From assembly GCA_017962175.1 (NCBI GenBank), contig JAGCVU010000205.1:1-64000 (forward strand): a DNA stretch of 64,000 bases, in the 5' to 3' direction. Made by a program: the position numbers and the translations under genes. Source of the DNA: Bacteroidales bacterium (GTDB lineage: Bacteria > Bacteroidota > Bacteroidia > Bacteroidales > UBA3824). The notes under the pieces were generated by a model. That model was not told the DNA's origin. It was given only the letters and a program-made list of their open reading frames with translations, and made no database searches. Every line of letters starts with the position of its first letter. Position 1 is the stretch's first letter. Shown here piece after piece: positions 1-8,594 of this stretch.

Positions 1-285
1 CCAGCGTTCTGTAACGTAAGGCATGTTGATAGCCTTAACCTTTTCTGCAACGATTTCCTTAGCCTGCTTTTTAGTAGCAACAAAAAGGATTTTTCTGCCC
101 GATTTAGCAATTTGTTTGATAGCAGCAGCTGCTTCTTCAAGTTTAGCTGCTGTTTTGTGTAAGTCAATTATGTGGATTCCGCCCTTTTCCATAAAGATGT
201 AAGGGGCCATTGCAGGATTCCATTTTCTTTTCAAGTGTCCGAAATGTACACCTGCGTTTAATAAATCTTCGAAATTTACTGCCAT
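1..285 (-). CDS. rpsB: 30S ribosomal protein S2 (partial, C-terminus beyond window)
   Basis: Structural protein of the small ribosomal subunit, bound near the S1 site. Only the first 95 codons are present; the gene continues off the left edge of the window. The translation begins MAVNFEDLLNAGVHFGHL, the typical S2 start, followed by the W-N-P-x-M-x-P-Y-I-F segment and the KAKEIV-type helix (residues 70-80). The start ATG is the complement of 283-285. It follows rpsI by about 105 bp in the order rplM-rpsI-rpsB, the usual Bacteroidota ribosomal block that continues to tsf. Identification is firm; only completeness is lacking. Confidence 0.96.
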   Translation of the reverse strand, partial: MAVNFEDLLNAGVHFGHLKRKWNPAMAPYIFMEKGGIHIIDLHKTAAKLEEAAAAIKQIAKSGRKILFVATKKQAKEIVAEKVKAINMPYVTERW

Positions 286-391
286 TTTAATTGGTGTTTT
301 TGTTTACGTTCTACTTAAAATCAACTGCCGGGTAGCAAAGGGGCAAATCTCTTGCGCCAATGGTCTCGTCAGTTTGGATACTAAACTAAAA

Positions 392-781
392 TTATCGCTT
401 ACTGAATTGGAAGCGTTTGCGTGCACCGGGACGACCGGGTTTCTTACGTTCTACAACGCGTGAATCGCGACGGAGGAAGCCTTCTTTTTTCAATGCAACG
501 CGGTCTTCGGGGTTGATTTCAACGAGGGCGCGGGCAATACCGAGACGAACAGCCTCTGCCTGACCTTTGAAACCACCGCCACAAACGTTAACCTTAACGT
601 CGTAGTTTTCAGCTTGGTTGATTTGTTCCAAAGCTTGAACAACTACTTTCTGAAACTGCGGCACTGTGAAGTACTCTTTGTAGTCTTTTCCGTTAACTTT
701 GATTTCTCCTTTGCCGGGAGTTACGAAAACGCGCGCGATAGCGGCTTTTCTTCTGCCTACTTTGTTTGTAACTTCTGCCAT
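392..781 (-). CDS. rpsI: 30S ribosomal protein S9
   Basis: Small-subunit ribosomal protein whose C-terminal tail reaches the P-site tRNA. At 129 residues it has the family's normal length. Diagnostic segments are the N-terminal GRRKAAIARVFV, the central VCGGGFKGQAEAVRLGIARA and the basic end KKPGRPGARKRFQFSKR. The start codon lies 2 bp after the rplM stop, so the two genes are co-transcribed and probably translationally coupled, as in most bacteria. Confidence 0.98.
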   Translation of the reverse strand: MAEVTNKVGRRKAAIARVFVTPGKGEIKVNGKDYKEYFTVPQFQKVVVQALEQINQAENYDVKVNVCGGGFKGQAEAVRLGIARALVEINPEDRVALKKEGFLRRDSRVVERKKPGRPGARKRFQFSKR

Positions 782-783
782 GA

Positions 784-1248
784 TTATCTAAGATCGTTTA
801 AGTTGATGAGTTTAGGCTGTTGAGCATCGTGAGGGTGCTGTTCGCCCTGATAAACTTTGAGGTTGTTGCGCAGGATGGCGTCGCCGAGTTTGTTTTTGGG
901 AAGCATACCTCTAACGGCTTTTTCAATGATGCGCTCAGGACCGGTGGTCTTCTTGAAGAAATCTTTTGCGATTTCAATTTTCTGGCCGCCCGGATAGAGA
1001 GAGTGGTGAACGTACTCTTTCTGAGCCCATTTGTTTCCTGTCAATCTAATTTTTTCTGCGTTGATGACAATCACATTGTCACCACAGTCTACATGCGGAG
1101 TGAAAGAGGCTTTGTATTTTCCTCTCAACAGCATGGCAACCTTAGACGCAAAACGTCCTAAGGTTTGGTTAGTCGCATCAACTAAAAGCCACTCTTTGTT
1201 CACTGTAGCCTTGTTGAGCGATACTGTTTTGTAACTTAATGAATCCAC
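784..1248 (-). CDS. rplM: 50S ribosomal protein L13
   Basis: Early-assembly protein of the large ribosomal subunit. The 154-residue product has the conserved WLLVDATNQTLGRFASKVA start, the GDNVIVINAEKIRLTGNKW core and the AVRGMLPKNKLG segment. It is the first gene of a minus-strand rplM-rpsI-rpsB operon. A plausible -7 element (TAATTTTG on the minus strand, 1326-1333) lies about 80 bp upstream, leaving a leader of roughly 70 nt, long enough for autoregulation, although I cannot show that from the sequence. Confidence 0.98.
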   Translation of the reverse strand: MDSLSYKTVSLNKATVNKEWLLVDATNQTLGRFASKVAMLLRGKYKASFTPHVDCGDNVIVINAEKIRLTGNKWAQKEYVHHSLYPGGQKIEIAKDFFKKTTGPERIIEKAVRGMLPKNKLGDAILRNNLKVYQGEQHPHDAQQPKLINLNDLR

Positions 1249-1398
1249 TTTGTTTTAACTTTTTAAATTTAACTTATTAATTTCTAACTACTTCTATCTG
1301 AAGTATGGATAATAAATCGGACGTGCAAAATTAGGTATAATATTTTTAATCTAAAAATAGTTTTTGAAATTTTTTTTGGGAAATAATTTAAAAAAGTC

Positions 1399-1430
1399 TT
1401 GATTTTGTGTATCATTTTTATTTATCTTTG
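1399..1430 (+). promoter_or_regulatory. Bacteroidota promoter for pncB
   Basis: A TTG (-33 element, 1399-1401) and TATCTTTG (-7 element, 1423-1430) are separated by 21 bp, matching the Bacteroidota sigma-ABfr consensus. They lie about 70 bp upstream of the pncB start and point towards it. Confidence 0.6.
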
Positions 1431-1502
1431 CGTTTGTGTAATATATACACAATGTATAAAAAACACACCTTATATATATAGCAACATTTAAAACTAATTA
1501 TT

Positions 1503-2666
1503 ATGATAATTAAACATTTTACCGACAACGACCTGTACAAGTTTACAATGCAGTACGGCGCGGTGTCGCTGTTTCCGAGCGACGTGGTGAGATACAGGTT
1601 CACCAACCGTGGAGGCGATGAGTTCCCCGAAGGGTTTGACAAGGCTCTGCGTCAAGAGGTGGAATCTATGGCACAATTGAAACTCACCAAAGAAGAGCAT
1701 GAATTTCTCAAAGAGAAATGCTATTATCTACCTCCGGCATACCTCGACTTTATAGCAGGTTACAGATTCGACCCCAACGAAGTGAAAATCAGCCAGGAAG
1801 GAGGAAAACTTGAAGTAATAATTGAAGGTCTGTGGTACAGAACCATTCTTTGGGAAGTGCCTCTGATGGCAATCATCAGCGAACTCTTCTTCAAGATGAC
1901 CGGCGCGAAACCTTACGACAAGTCAAAACGCACACAGACAGCCGACGACAAGATGAAACTCTACAGCAGCATGGGGTTGAAAATAGCCGATTTTGGCACA
2001 CGCCGCCGATATTCGTTTGAAAATCACGACGATGTGGTGGGTGCGCTCAACCGTTATGCAGGCAAGGGCTTTGTAGGCACAAGCAACGTTTATTTAGCAA
2101 TGAAATACAACACCACTCCCATAGGCACCCATGCACACGAATGGTTTATGTTTCACGCTGCCAAATTCGGTTACAAAATAGCCAACAAACTTGCGCTCGA
2201 AAATTGGGTAAATGTTTACCGTGGCGACCTTGGAATAGCACTTTCGGATACATTTACAACAGAGGTTTTCTTCAGAGATTTCGACACATTGTATGCAAAA
2301 CTATTCGACGGTGTACGACACGATTCAGGTTCGCCGCTTGAATTTGCCGACAAAACCATTGAGCATTACAAAAAACTAAGAATCAATCCGTTGAGCAAAA
2401 CCATAGTATTCTCTGACGCTCTCAATCCCGACATGGTAAAACAAATTGTGGATTACTGCAAGGGCAGAATAGGAATGTCGTTCGGTATTGGCACAAACTT
2501 TACTAACGATGTGGGAGTCAAGCCGTTGAATATGGTTATTAAAATTGATACTGTAATGGTAAACGGTGTTTGGACCAAGGTAGTAAAACTATCTGACAAC
2601 CCCATCAAACACACCGGCGGCACTGAGGCTGTGGAACTTGCAAAAAAATCTTTAGGCATAGCCTAA
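1503..2666 (+). CDS. pncB: Nicotinate phosphoribosyltransferase
   Basis: First enzyme of the Preiss-Handler NAD salvage route: nicotinate + PRPP (with ATP) gives nicotinate mononucleotide. The 387-residue protein starts with the YKFTMQYGA motif typical of the family (residues 11-19). It continues with FGTRRRYSFENHD, which carries the basic active-site patch, then GTHAHEWFM with the catalytic His region, and FSDALNPD / FGIGTNFTND in the PRPP/phosphate-binding part. Its 3' end overlaps the end of the convergent DUF2752 gene by 4 bp. It is a single-gene unit with its own promoter. Confidence 0.96.
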   Translation: MIIKHFTDNDLYKFTMQYGAVSLFPSDVVRYRFTNRGGDEFPEGFDKALRQEVESMAQLKLTKEEHEFLKEKCYYLPPAYLDFIAGYRFDPNEVKISQEGGKLEVIIEGLWYRTILWEVPLMAIISELFFKMTGAKPYDKSKRTQTADDKMKLYSSMGLKIADFGTRRRYSFENHDDVVGALNRYAGKGFVGTSNVYLAMKYNTTPIGTHAHEWFMFHAAKFGYKIANKLALENWVNVYRGDLGIALSDTFTTEVFFRDFDTLYAKLFDGVRHDSGSPLEFADKTIEHYKKLRINPLSKTIVFSDALNPDMVKQIVDYCKGRIGMSFGIGTNFTNDVGVKPLNMVIKIDTVMVNGVWTKVVKLSDNPIKHTGGTEAVELAKKSLGIA

Positions 2667-3055
2667 AAACCAAAAATATTCCTCGTAATCCAAAAGATGA
2701 ATATCGCCGCTACTGCAATTAGAGTGCTGAGATAGCCTTTGAGGGCAGTGGCGGTGCGAGGATATTTTTCGTTGAAACGGCGGCTTTTGTGTGCAAAAGT
2801 TAGCAAAATAATATACGGCACAGATAAAAATGCGAGTGCGTTTTGCTTAAAAGCTTCTAAAAAATCTCCTTGCAACAAGTGATGAAGAGCACGTTGTGTG
2901 CCACAACCGGGACATTTGTAGCCGGTGAGCACATAGAATCCACACTTAGGAAACCTCACCCCACTACTTTCGGGGTCGAACTTAGCATAAAAAAATATCG
3001 CCACTGCTACAAACAATATTGCAACAATGGCGAGAAATATCGTGTTTTTGTTCAC
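2663..3055 (-). CDS. DUF2752 family membrane protein
   Basis: Small membrane protein of unknown function. Four hydrophobic stretches are visible, with the family signature CGFYVLTGYKCPGCGTQRALH between the first two; the CPGCGTQRA motif defines DUF2752. The open frame reaches back to an ATG at 3109, but that would overlap the upstream gene by 50 bp. A GTG at 3055 lies 4 nt after the upstream stop and is the more economical start (about 130 residues). The partner upstream is a GYF-CD225 protein, a pairing often seen in Bacteroidota. Function is not known. Confidence 0.8.
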   Translation of the reverse strand: MNKNTIFLAIVAILFVAVAIFFYAKFDPESSGVRFPKCGFYVLTGYKCPGCGTQRALHHLLQGDFLEAFKQNALAFLSVPYIILLTFAHKSRRFNEKYPRTATALKGYLSTLIAVAAIFIFWITRNIFGF

Positions 3056-3059
3056 TGTA

Positions 3060-3578
3060 TTAATAGCTAGAATATGCGCCACTAAGTGCTCCCACAACAG
3101 CAAGACCAATATACAAAACCCAGAACAAAAGACCGATTATAAGTCCCACCATCGAGAGGGTCTTTGCAGTTTTGGCCTTTTTTTCAGCTTCTTCATAGTC
3201 GCCACGGTTGTAAGCCGAATCACTCATAATCGCCATAATGGTGGCAATAATACCGAGAGGCTGACATATAAATATACTGATAATAGCCATAACCAAGTGG
3301 TTGTTAGGCTTAGGAGGTTTAGCACTGATGTTTTCAGCATTGTAAGAGGTCTGATAAGAAGGTTGTGCTGGTTGTGCAGGCTGAGTAGGCGTAGCAGCTT
3401 GCTGATAAGTAGAGAGACCAAGTTGTGCCATAAGATCGGGCAACTGTGAAACAGTCTGCCAATTAGCCATTCCTTCTGACCAAACATATGTGTCAAGATT
3501 AACCGCGCCGCGCATTTGGTCGAGTGAAACAGGGCCTACTTGCTGTTCGCCCACGCGATAATAATAAGTCTTTTCCAT
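3060..3578 (-). CDS. GYF_2 domain - CD225/dispanin-like membrane protein
   Basis: The 172-residue protein has two parts. Residues 1-55 look like a GYF_2 domain (YYYRVGEQQVGPVSLDQM ... VWSEGMANWQTV), a putative peptide-binding module. After a Pro/Gln/Ala-rich linker (about 58-75), residues 95-170 resemble CD225/dispanin: a membrane helix with IISIFICQPLGIIATIMAI, a cytosolic loop ending in KKAKTAK, and a second helix. CD225 proteins include the vertebrate IFITMs; the bacterial members have no settled role. Co-transcribed with the DUF2752 gene. Confidence 0.85.
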   Translation of the reverse strand: MEKTYYYRVGEQQVGPVSLDQMRGAVNLDTYVWSEGMANWQTVSQLPDLMAQLGLSTYQQAATPTQPAQPAQPSYQTSYNAENISAKPPKPNNHLVMAIISIFICQPLGIIATIMAIMSDSAYNRGDYEEAEKKAKTAKTLSMVGLIIGLLFWVLYIGLAVVGALSGAYSSY

Positions 3579-3600
3579 TTTTTACTGAGTTTTTAATTTA

Positions 3601-4917
3601 TTAAAACAATATCGGAAGCACTTTGGGTTCTTCCAATAAGAGGTCTTTATTTAAAGATTTGATTTCTTCGATAGCTTTTTCAATCTGCTCAATGGTGCTT
3701 GAGGCAGTTTCAATAGAGAAATCTGCAGTAGCACCGCTAAAACGGTTGTGGCTTACTGTTTCGATATTAATCTGCTGATTACCTATAGCAGTGGTAATCA
3801 AGCCAGTAGTACCCGGAAGGTTCTTGGTTTTAAACGATACGAGGTAGGGAAACTGGATTTTTTTAGCATCACCCAAAGAGAATGAATTTTTCTCGGTATA
3901 AGTATCTGATTGTCCGTGGCGTGCTATAAACACGATATCTGATACAATCGACATTGCAGTTTCGCTGCTTCCGGCACCTTTGCCAATAAAGAAATGGGTT
4001 TTGGAATATTCAGCCTCAAGTTTCACAGCGTTAACGGCAAAGTTTACGCTTGAGAGAATATTGTCGTTCTTTACAGCCATAGGACGAACGGTAGCAAATA
4101 TTTGATTGCCCTCACGCTTAGCCATACAGATAAGTTTTATCGAAGCATTGATTTCGGAAGCAAAGTCAATATCGTTTTTAGTAATATTTTGAATACCAAT
4201 ACGCGACAATTGCTCCATTGATACGTCGATACCGAAAGCAAGTTTAATCAAAAGAATAAGTTTGTGGCTTGCATCGCCGCCATTGATATCGAGAGTGGGG
4301 TCGGCTTCGGCATATCCGTTTTGCTGAGCAAGTTTGAGAGCCGAGTCGAAATCGAGACCCTTCTGCTGCATCTGAGTGAGTATATAGTTGCTTGTGCCGT
4401 TGAATATACCGCACACCTCGTTGATGATGTCGCCGGTGAAACTCTCTTTGATACCTTTTATAATAGGAATAGCGCCGCACACTGCAGCCTCGTATCCGAT
4501 TTTAACATTTTGTTTTTCAGCCTCTTGAAAAATATCAACACCACGTTCGGCAAGAAGGGCTTTGTTGGCAGTAACAAGGTTTTTGCCATTGTGAACCACG
4601 CCGAAACAAGTGTCGTGAACAAAATTAGAAGTACCGCCCATGGTTTCTACCACCACATCAATATCGGGGTCGGTAAGCACTTTTTGAATATTATTGCCGG
4701 CATCTTCGCGGCTAACCTCTGAACCACCGCCAATAAAGTATTTTTTGTCGAGTCCAAAACGTTGGATGGCAGCTGGAGGATTAAGTTCAGCAATATATTT
4801 AAGGTTTATTTCGCGACCTGCGCGTTTTGAAAGCAATTCTTTCTGCTCGGTGAGTATTTTAGCTACACCGCCGCCTACTGTGCCGCAACCTAAGATTGCA
4901 ATATTTAACGGTTTCAT
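3601..4917 (-). CDS. hom: Homoserine dehydrogenase
   Basis: NAD(P)H-dependent reduction of aspartate semialdehyde to homoserine, on the route to threonine and methionine. The 438-residue protein starts with the Rossmann motif ILGCGTVGGGVA (residues 8-19), has NKALLAERG and GIFNGTSNYILTQM in the catalytic domain, and KLIL for the dehydrogenase core. The C-terminal ~80 residues (YLVSFKTKNLPGTTGLI...) form an ACT regulatory domain, as in threonine-inhibited monofunctional enzymes. It is not fused to aspartokinase. The divergent lipoprotein gene lies 240 bp away. Confidence 0.96.
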   Translation of the reverse strand: MKPLNIAILGCGTVGGGVAKILTEQKELLSKRAGREINLKYIAELNPPAAIQRFGLDKKYFIGGGSEVSREDAGNNIQKVLTDPDIDVVVETMGGTSNFVHDTCFGVVHNGKNLVTANKALLAERGVDIFQEAEKQNVKIGYEAAVCGAIPIIKGIKESFTGDIINEVCGIFNGTSNYILTQMQQKGLDFDSALKLAQQNGYAEADPTLDINGGDASHKLILLIKLAFGIDVSMEQLSRIGIQNITKNDIDFASEINASIKLICMAKREGNQIFATVRPMAVKNDNILSSVNFAVNAVKLEAEYSKTHFFIGKGAGSSETAMSIVSDIVFIARHGQSDTYTEKNSFSLGDAKKIQFPYLVSFKTKNLPGTTGLITTAIGNQQINIETVSHNRFSGATADFSIETASSTIEQIEKAIEEIKSLNKDLLLEEPKVLPILF

Positions 4918-5159
4918 GTTTTAGATACTGTAAAAAAATTTGGGTGCAATATACGAAGTTTTTTTCAGATATGACTATTTTTTTGAACAAAAAATCAAAA
5001 TAGAAATAAAAAACAATTTTAATTTCAAATTATTGCTGATTAATATATTTTTTGTATATTGCAATGGCAATCTAAATATGAAATATAGAATAGAAGTGTA
5101 TTATTATCAACTAATTGCAAATTTTGATTACTACTAAAAAACTCAAAAAGGACGGAAAA

Positions 5160-5672
5160 ATGGAAAAGAACAAACTTTATTTGGCAGTTGCGGCAGTGAT
5201 GCTGATATGGACTACCAGCTGCAGCAACCTTACAAACCAAACTGACAACGACGCCAATAAACCCGTTGAAAATCAAACGGCAGTCACCCCTGTTGACAAC
5301 GAAAATATGCTCGACAGCATCGACGAGTATGTCAACGAGATACGTATGAATGGCGACATGTTTGACATCGAACGCATAAAATCACAGTCGGGCGATGCGG
5401 TAATTTGTTCGCTCAATGGTGATATGGTAAAAATTTCGATGCTTGCCGACTCAGGTAATTCGGTATCAGCCGATTATTATATTCGAAACCACAAGCCGGT
5501 GTTTATGAACCGCTACGTGATATTCGATGTGGATTCATCGTATATGCAAGCGGTATATTACATCAACGGAGAGGTATTTAAGTATTTCAGCGACGGCGTG
5601 GAGGTTACCGATAGAGATTCGGTGAAGCTAATAGCCAACCTTACTGCTCACGACATCGCTGAAAAACTCTAA
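5160..5672 (+). CDS. Small lipoprotein of unknown function
   Basis: About 170 residues. The N-terminus MEKNKLYLAVAAVMLIWTTSC is a lipoprotein signal with Cys as the first mature residue, followed by a Ser/Asn/Thr/Asp-rich linker. The mature part has no motif I recognise; it contains repeated short beta-type segments such as DAVICSLNGDMVKISMLADSG and KPVFMNRYVIFDV. An upstream in-frame ATG at 5115 is rejected because it would add 15 residues before the signal peptide. Upstream, 5055-5061 (TATATTG) may be a weak -7 element. The ~240 bp between hom and this gene shows nothing else clear. Confidence 0.75.
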   Translation: MEKNKLYLAVAAVMLIWTTSCSNLTNQTDNDANKPVENQTAVTPVDNENMLDSIDEYVNEIRMNGDMFDIERIKSQSGDAVICSLNGDMVKISMLADSGNSVSADYYIRNHKPVFMNRYVIFDVDSSYMQAVYYINGEVFKYFSDGVEVTDRDSVKLIANLTAHDIAEKL

Positions 5673-5682
5673 AAAAATTTTG

Positions 5683-6411
5683 TTAACCCATAAGGCCGCC
5701 GGTGATAGAAATACATTCGCCGGTGATATATGCTGCTGCGTCAGAAGCAAGGAAAGAAACAAGTTCTGCCACTTCGTTGGGTTCGCCAAAACGTCCGAGA
5801 GATATTGTTTTTACTAATTCTTCCTCGGGCAATCCTTCTGTCATATCTGTGCGGATAAATCCGGGAGCAATGGCGTTTACAGTGATATTCTTTTTGCCCA
5901 CCTCTTTCGACAATGCTTTGGTGGCAGCAATGATGGCACCTTTAGAAGCCGAATAGTTGGTTTGTCCGGGTAAACCGATTACACCCGAAACCGAAGCCAT
6001 ATTGATGATACGTCCGTGTTTTTTGCGCACCATTTTGGGAAGAACGGCACGTGTAACGTTGTAAAATCCGTTGATAGTAATAGTGGTAACGGCAGCCCAG
6101 TCTTCCTTGGGCATAAGGGGAAGAAGATTGTCCTTGCGTATACCGGCATTGTTTACAAGCACGTCGATATATTCGCCCTTGTTGTCGTTCATCCATTTTT
6201 CGATGGCTGCGGTGGTTTCGTCGTAGTTAGCCACGTCAAATTTAATAAGTTCGCCTTCTTGACCGGCTTCCTTGGTCAGTTGAAGGGTCTCCTCGGCTTT
6301 TGCCTGATTAGATACATAGTTGATAAGCACCTTGTATCCTTGGCTTGCGAGTTTGATGCAGATAGCGCGTCCGAGTCCGCGGCTGCCGCCTGTTACTAAT
6401 GCGTATTTCAT
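5683..6411 (-). CDS. fabG: 3-oxoacyl-[acyl-carrier-protein] reductase
   Basis: NADPH-dependent reduction of 3-oxoacyl-ACP in fatty acid synthesis. The 242-residue SDR-family protein shows the cofactor motif TGGSRGLG (residues 7-14), the NNAG motif (87-90) and the catalytic set Ser (140/142 region), Tyr153 and Lys157 (YSASK). The C-terminal GFIRTDMT and ITGECISITGGLMG are typical of FabG. It lies 12 bp downstream of ftsX on the same strand and is probably transcribed with it. An SDR with another substrate cannot be excluded, but the length and motifs fit FabG best. Confidence 0.9.
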   Translation of the reverse strand: MKYALVTGGSRGLGRAICIKLASQGYKVLINYVSNQAKAEETLQLTKEAGQEGELIKFDVANYDETTAAIEKWMNDNKGEYIDVLVNNAGIRKDNLLPLMPKEDWAAVTTITINGFYNVTRAVLPKMVRKKHGRIINMASVSGVIGLPGQTNYSASKGAIIAATKALSKEVGKKNITVNAIAPGFIRTDMTEGLPEEELVKTISLGRFGEPNEVAELVSFLASDAAAYITGECISITGGLMG

Positions 6412-6423
6412 ATTGTTATGTTG

Positions 6424-7314
6424 TTAATAATAAAGTTCGTCTTCGTCGGCCATAATATATTTTCGAGTGTAAAACCAAGTGGTAACGAGGCAGAGTGCAA
6501 GCCCTGCGAGAGCCATCATTCCCAAAGTAGCCGGAAATGCCGAAATGTTAACCACTCCGTCAACAATTTTTTGAACATACCTTATTGTAATCGAAAGACC
6601 GATAATAGCAATCACAATAGACACACCTGCTTGAATTAATGCCCTCTTGAGATAAGGACGACTAATATTCCAATTGGTGGCGCCGATAAGTTTGGCAGTA
6701 CGAATGTCGAATCTATTGCCCGACATCTGCAAACGAACCGTGTTGCTTATAAAAAAAATAGTGATTATCAGCAGAATAACACTAACTGTAAACACAATAG
6801 TGGCAAATTTGGTAAGCACCGAAGTGGTATTGCGCCACACATTATGAGGAAAATTAACCTCGTCTACCACGGGATTTTTTTTCAAACGACTGCTCAGCGA
6901 CTTGATACTATCCACAGTGGCATATTTGTCGGCAAGTTTCACTTCAATACGCGACAACAACGGATTATTACCGTCAAGTATTGCCACAAAATCCTCACCG
7001 AGATCCTCTTTAAGTTCTTCGGCTGCAGTCTCCTTTGAAATGAATTGACTCTCGCGAACAAATGGATATGTGGCAAGAGTTTTTCTAAATTGTTCAATTT
7101 CTGCAAGACTGCGGTTGTCGTTGAGAGTGATGGTAAGTTTGATGTTGCTACGGAACATGTCGCTGATATTCTGAGTATTAAATAAAAGCATACAAAACAT
7201 TCCCGACATATAAAGCACCAACGAGATGCAAAGTGTAGTCGACAGAGTAGACATCATTAATTTGCGCCGGTAGAATTTTTTAGCTGCCGGGCGCTGGTTT
7301 TCTGTTTGTTCCAT
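6424..7314 (-). CDS. ftsX: Cell division protein FtsX (ABC-type permease)
   Basis: Membrane partner of FtsE; together they activate peptidoglycan hydrolases at the septum. The 296-residue protein has the FtsX layout: a cytosolic N-terminus, TM1 (about residues 26-47), a periplasmic domain (about 48-165) with the pattern SQFISKETAAEELKEDLGEDF, then three further TM helices. No ftsE is adjacent. A minus-strand promoter lies just upstream (7365-7399), back to back with the gmd promoter. First gene of a probable ftsX-fabG unit. Confidence 0.9.
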   Translation of the reverse strand: MEQTENQRPAAKKFYRRKLMMSTLSTTLCISLVLYMSGMFCMLLFNTQNISDMFRSNIKLTITLNDNRSLAEIEQFRKTLATYPFVRESQFISKETAAEELKEDLGEDFVAILDGNNPLLSRIEVKLADKYATVDSIKSLSSRLKKNPVVDEVNFPHNVWRNTTSVLTKFATIVFTVSVILLIITIFFISNTVRLQMSGNRFDIRTAKLIGATNWNISRPYLKRALIQAGVSIVIAIIGLSITIRYVQKIVDGVVNISAFPATLGMMALAGLALCLVTTWFYTRKYIMADEDELYY

Positions 7315-7364
7315 TTTTTGATTCCTTGTATTTTTCCTGACCTTCGAAGTTTTTCAATTTGTTG

Positions 7365-7399
7365 CAAATATAAACACATTTCTGTAAATTTGCGGCAAA
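7365..7399 (-). promoter_or_regulatory. Promoter for ftsX-fabG
   Basis: On the minus strand, TATATTTG (complement of 7365-7372) is preceded by TTTG (complement of 7396-7399) at 23 bp spacing. This is a Bacteroidota-type promoter about 50 bp upstream of ftsX. It shares the 130-bp divergent region with the gmd promoter. Confidence 0.5.
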
Positions 7400-7419
7400 A
7401 AGAGGAAAAATAATTTCCT

Positions 7420-7427
7420 TACCTTTG
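7420..7427 (+). promoter_or_regulatory. -7 element upstream of gmd
   Basis: TACCTTTG matches TAnnTTTG and lies 20 bp before the gmd ATG. A TTTG at 7389-7392 is 27 bp away, longer than usual, so the -33 element is uncertain. Confidence 0.45.
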
Positions 7428-7446
7428 TAAAAAAATAGTTGAAACC

Positions 7447-8580
7447 ATGAGCAAAACCGCATTAATAACAGGAATTACAGGACAAGACGGTGCATATTTA
7501 GCCGAGTTCTTGCTAAAAAAAGGATATATGGTACACGGAGTTAAACGCCGCAGTTCGCTTTTCAACACCGACCGTATCGACCACCTATACCAAGACCCCC
7601 ACGAAGAAAACCGTATGTTTAAACTTCACTACGGCGACCTTACCGACAGCACCAATCTTATTCGCATTGTGCAAGAAGTGCAACCCGACGAAATTTACAA
7701 TCTTGCCGCCATGAGCCATGTGGCAGTAAGTTTCGACACTCCCGAATACACTGCCAACGCCGACGGAATTGGCACTCTGCGATTGTTGGAAGCCATTCGC
7801 ATTCTCGGAATGGAAAACCATACTCGCATTTACCAAGCATCCACATCCGAACTTTTTGGCAAAGTGCAGAGTGTTCCCCAAAACGAAAAAACTCCATTTT
7901 ACCCCCGCTCACCATACGCCGCTGCAAAACTTTATGCATATTGGATAATGGTTAACTACCGCGAGGCTTACAACATATTTGCATCCAACGGAATACTCTT
8001 CAATCACGAATCACCCATACGCGGCGAAACTTTTGTAACTCGCAAAATTACCCGCGCCGTTGCCCGCATTGCTCTCGGCATGCAAAAAGAGTTGTATCTC
8101 GGCAATATGAGTTCAAAACGCGACTGGGGACACGCCAAAGATTACGTTAAGGCTATGTGGATGATTCTTCAACACAATAAACCCGATGATTTTGTGATTG
8201 CCACAGGCGTTACCACCGAAGTACGCGAATTTGTTAGAATGTCGTTTGCCGAAACAGGCGTTAATGTAATATTTAAAGGTGTGGGTGTTGACGAAATTGG
8301 CGTTGTAGACTCTGTAAGCGACGACCCGAAATACCGCGACATCAAACAAAATGTTCACGTAGGCGATGTTGTTGTAAGGGTTGACCCCCGCTATTTCCGT
8401 CCCACAGAGGTAGATTTACTGATTGGCGACAGCACCAAAGCACGCACCGAACTTGGTTGGCAACCCGAATACGACCTGCAAAAACTCTGCGCCGAAATGG
8501 TAAACTCCGACCTCAAACTTATGAAAAAAGACCGTTACTTACACGAAGGCGGTTTTAAAACTTTAAATTACTTTGAATAA
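7447..8580 (+). CDS. gmd: GDP-mannose 4,6-dehydratase
   Basis: Converts GDP-D-mannose to GDP-4-keto-6-deoxy-D-mannose, the first step to GDP-L-fucose. The 377-residue extended-SDR protein has the NAD(P) motif [14 protein letters not shown] near the N-terminus, the [15 protein letters not shown] segment characteristic of GMD, the catalytic region STSELFGKV, and the YxxxK motif in [12 protein letters not shown]. It is followed after 14 bp by fcl, so the two steps of GDP-fucose synthesis form one operon. Gut Bacteroidales use this pathway to fucosylate capsules and glycoproteins. Confidence 0.97.
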   Translation: MSKTALITGITGQDGAYLAEFLLKKGYMVHGVKRRSSLFNTDRIDHLYQDPHEENRMFKLHYGDLTDSTNLIRIVQEVQPDEIYNLAAMSHVAVSFDTPEYTANADGIGTLRLLEAIRILGMENHTRIYQASTSELFGKVQSVPQNEKTPFYPRSPYAAAKLYAYWIMVNYREAYNIFASNGILFNHESPIRGETFVTRKITRAVARIALGMQKELYLGNMSSKRDWGHAKDYVKAMWMILQHNKPDDFVIATGVTTEVREFVRMSFAETGVNVIFKGVGVDEIGVVDSVSDDPKYRDIKQNVHVGDVVVRVDPRYFRPTEVDLLIGDSTKARTELGWQPEYDLQKLCAEMVNSDLKLMKKDRYLHEGGFKTLNYFE

Positions 8581-8594
8581 AACACTGAATATCA

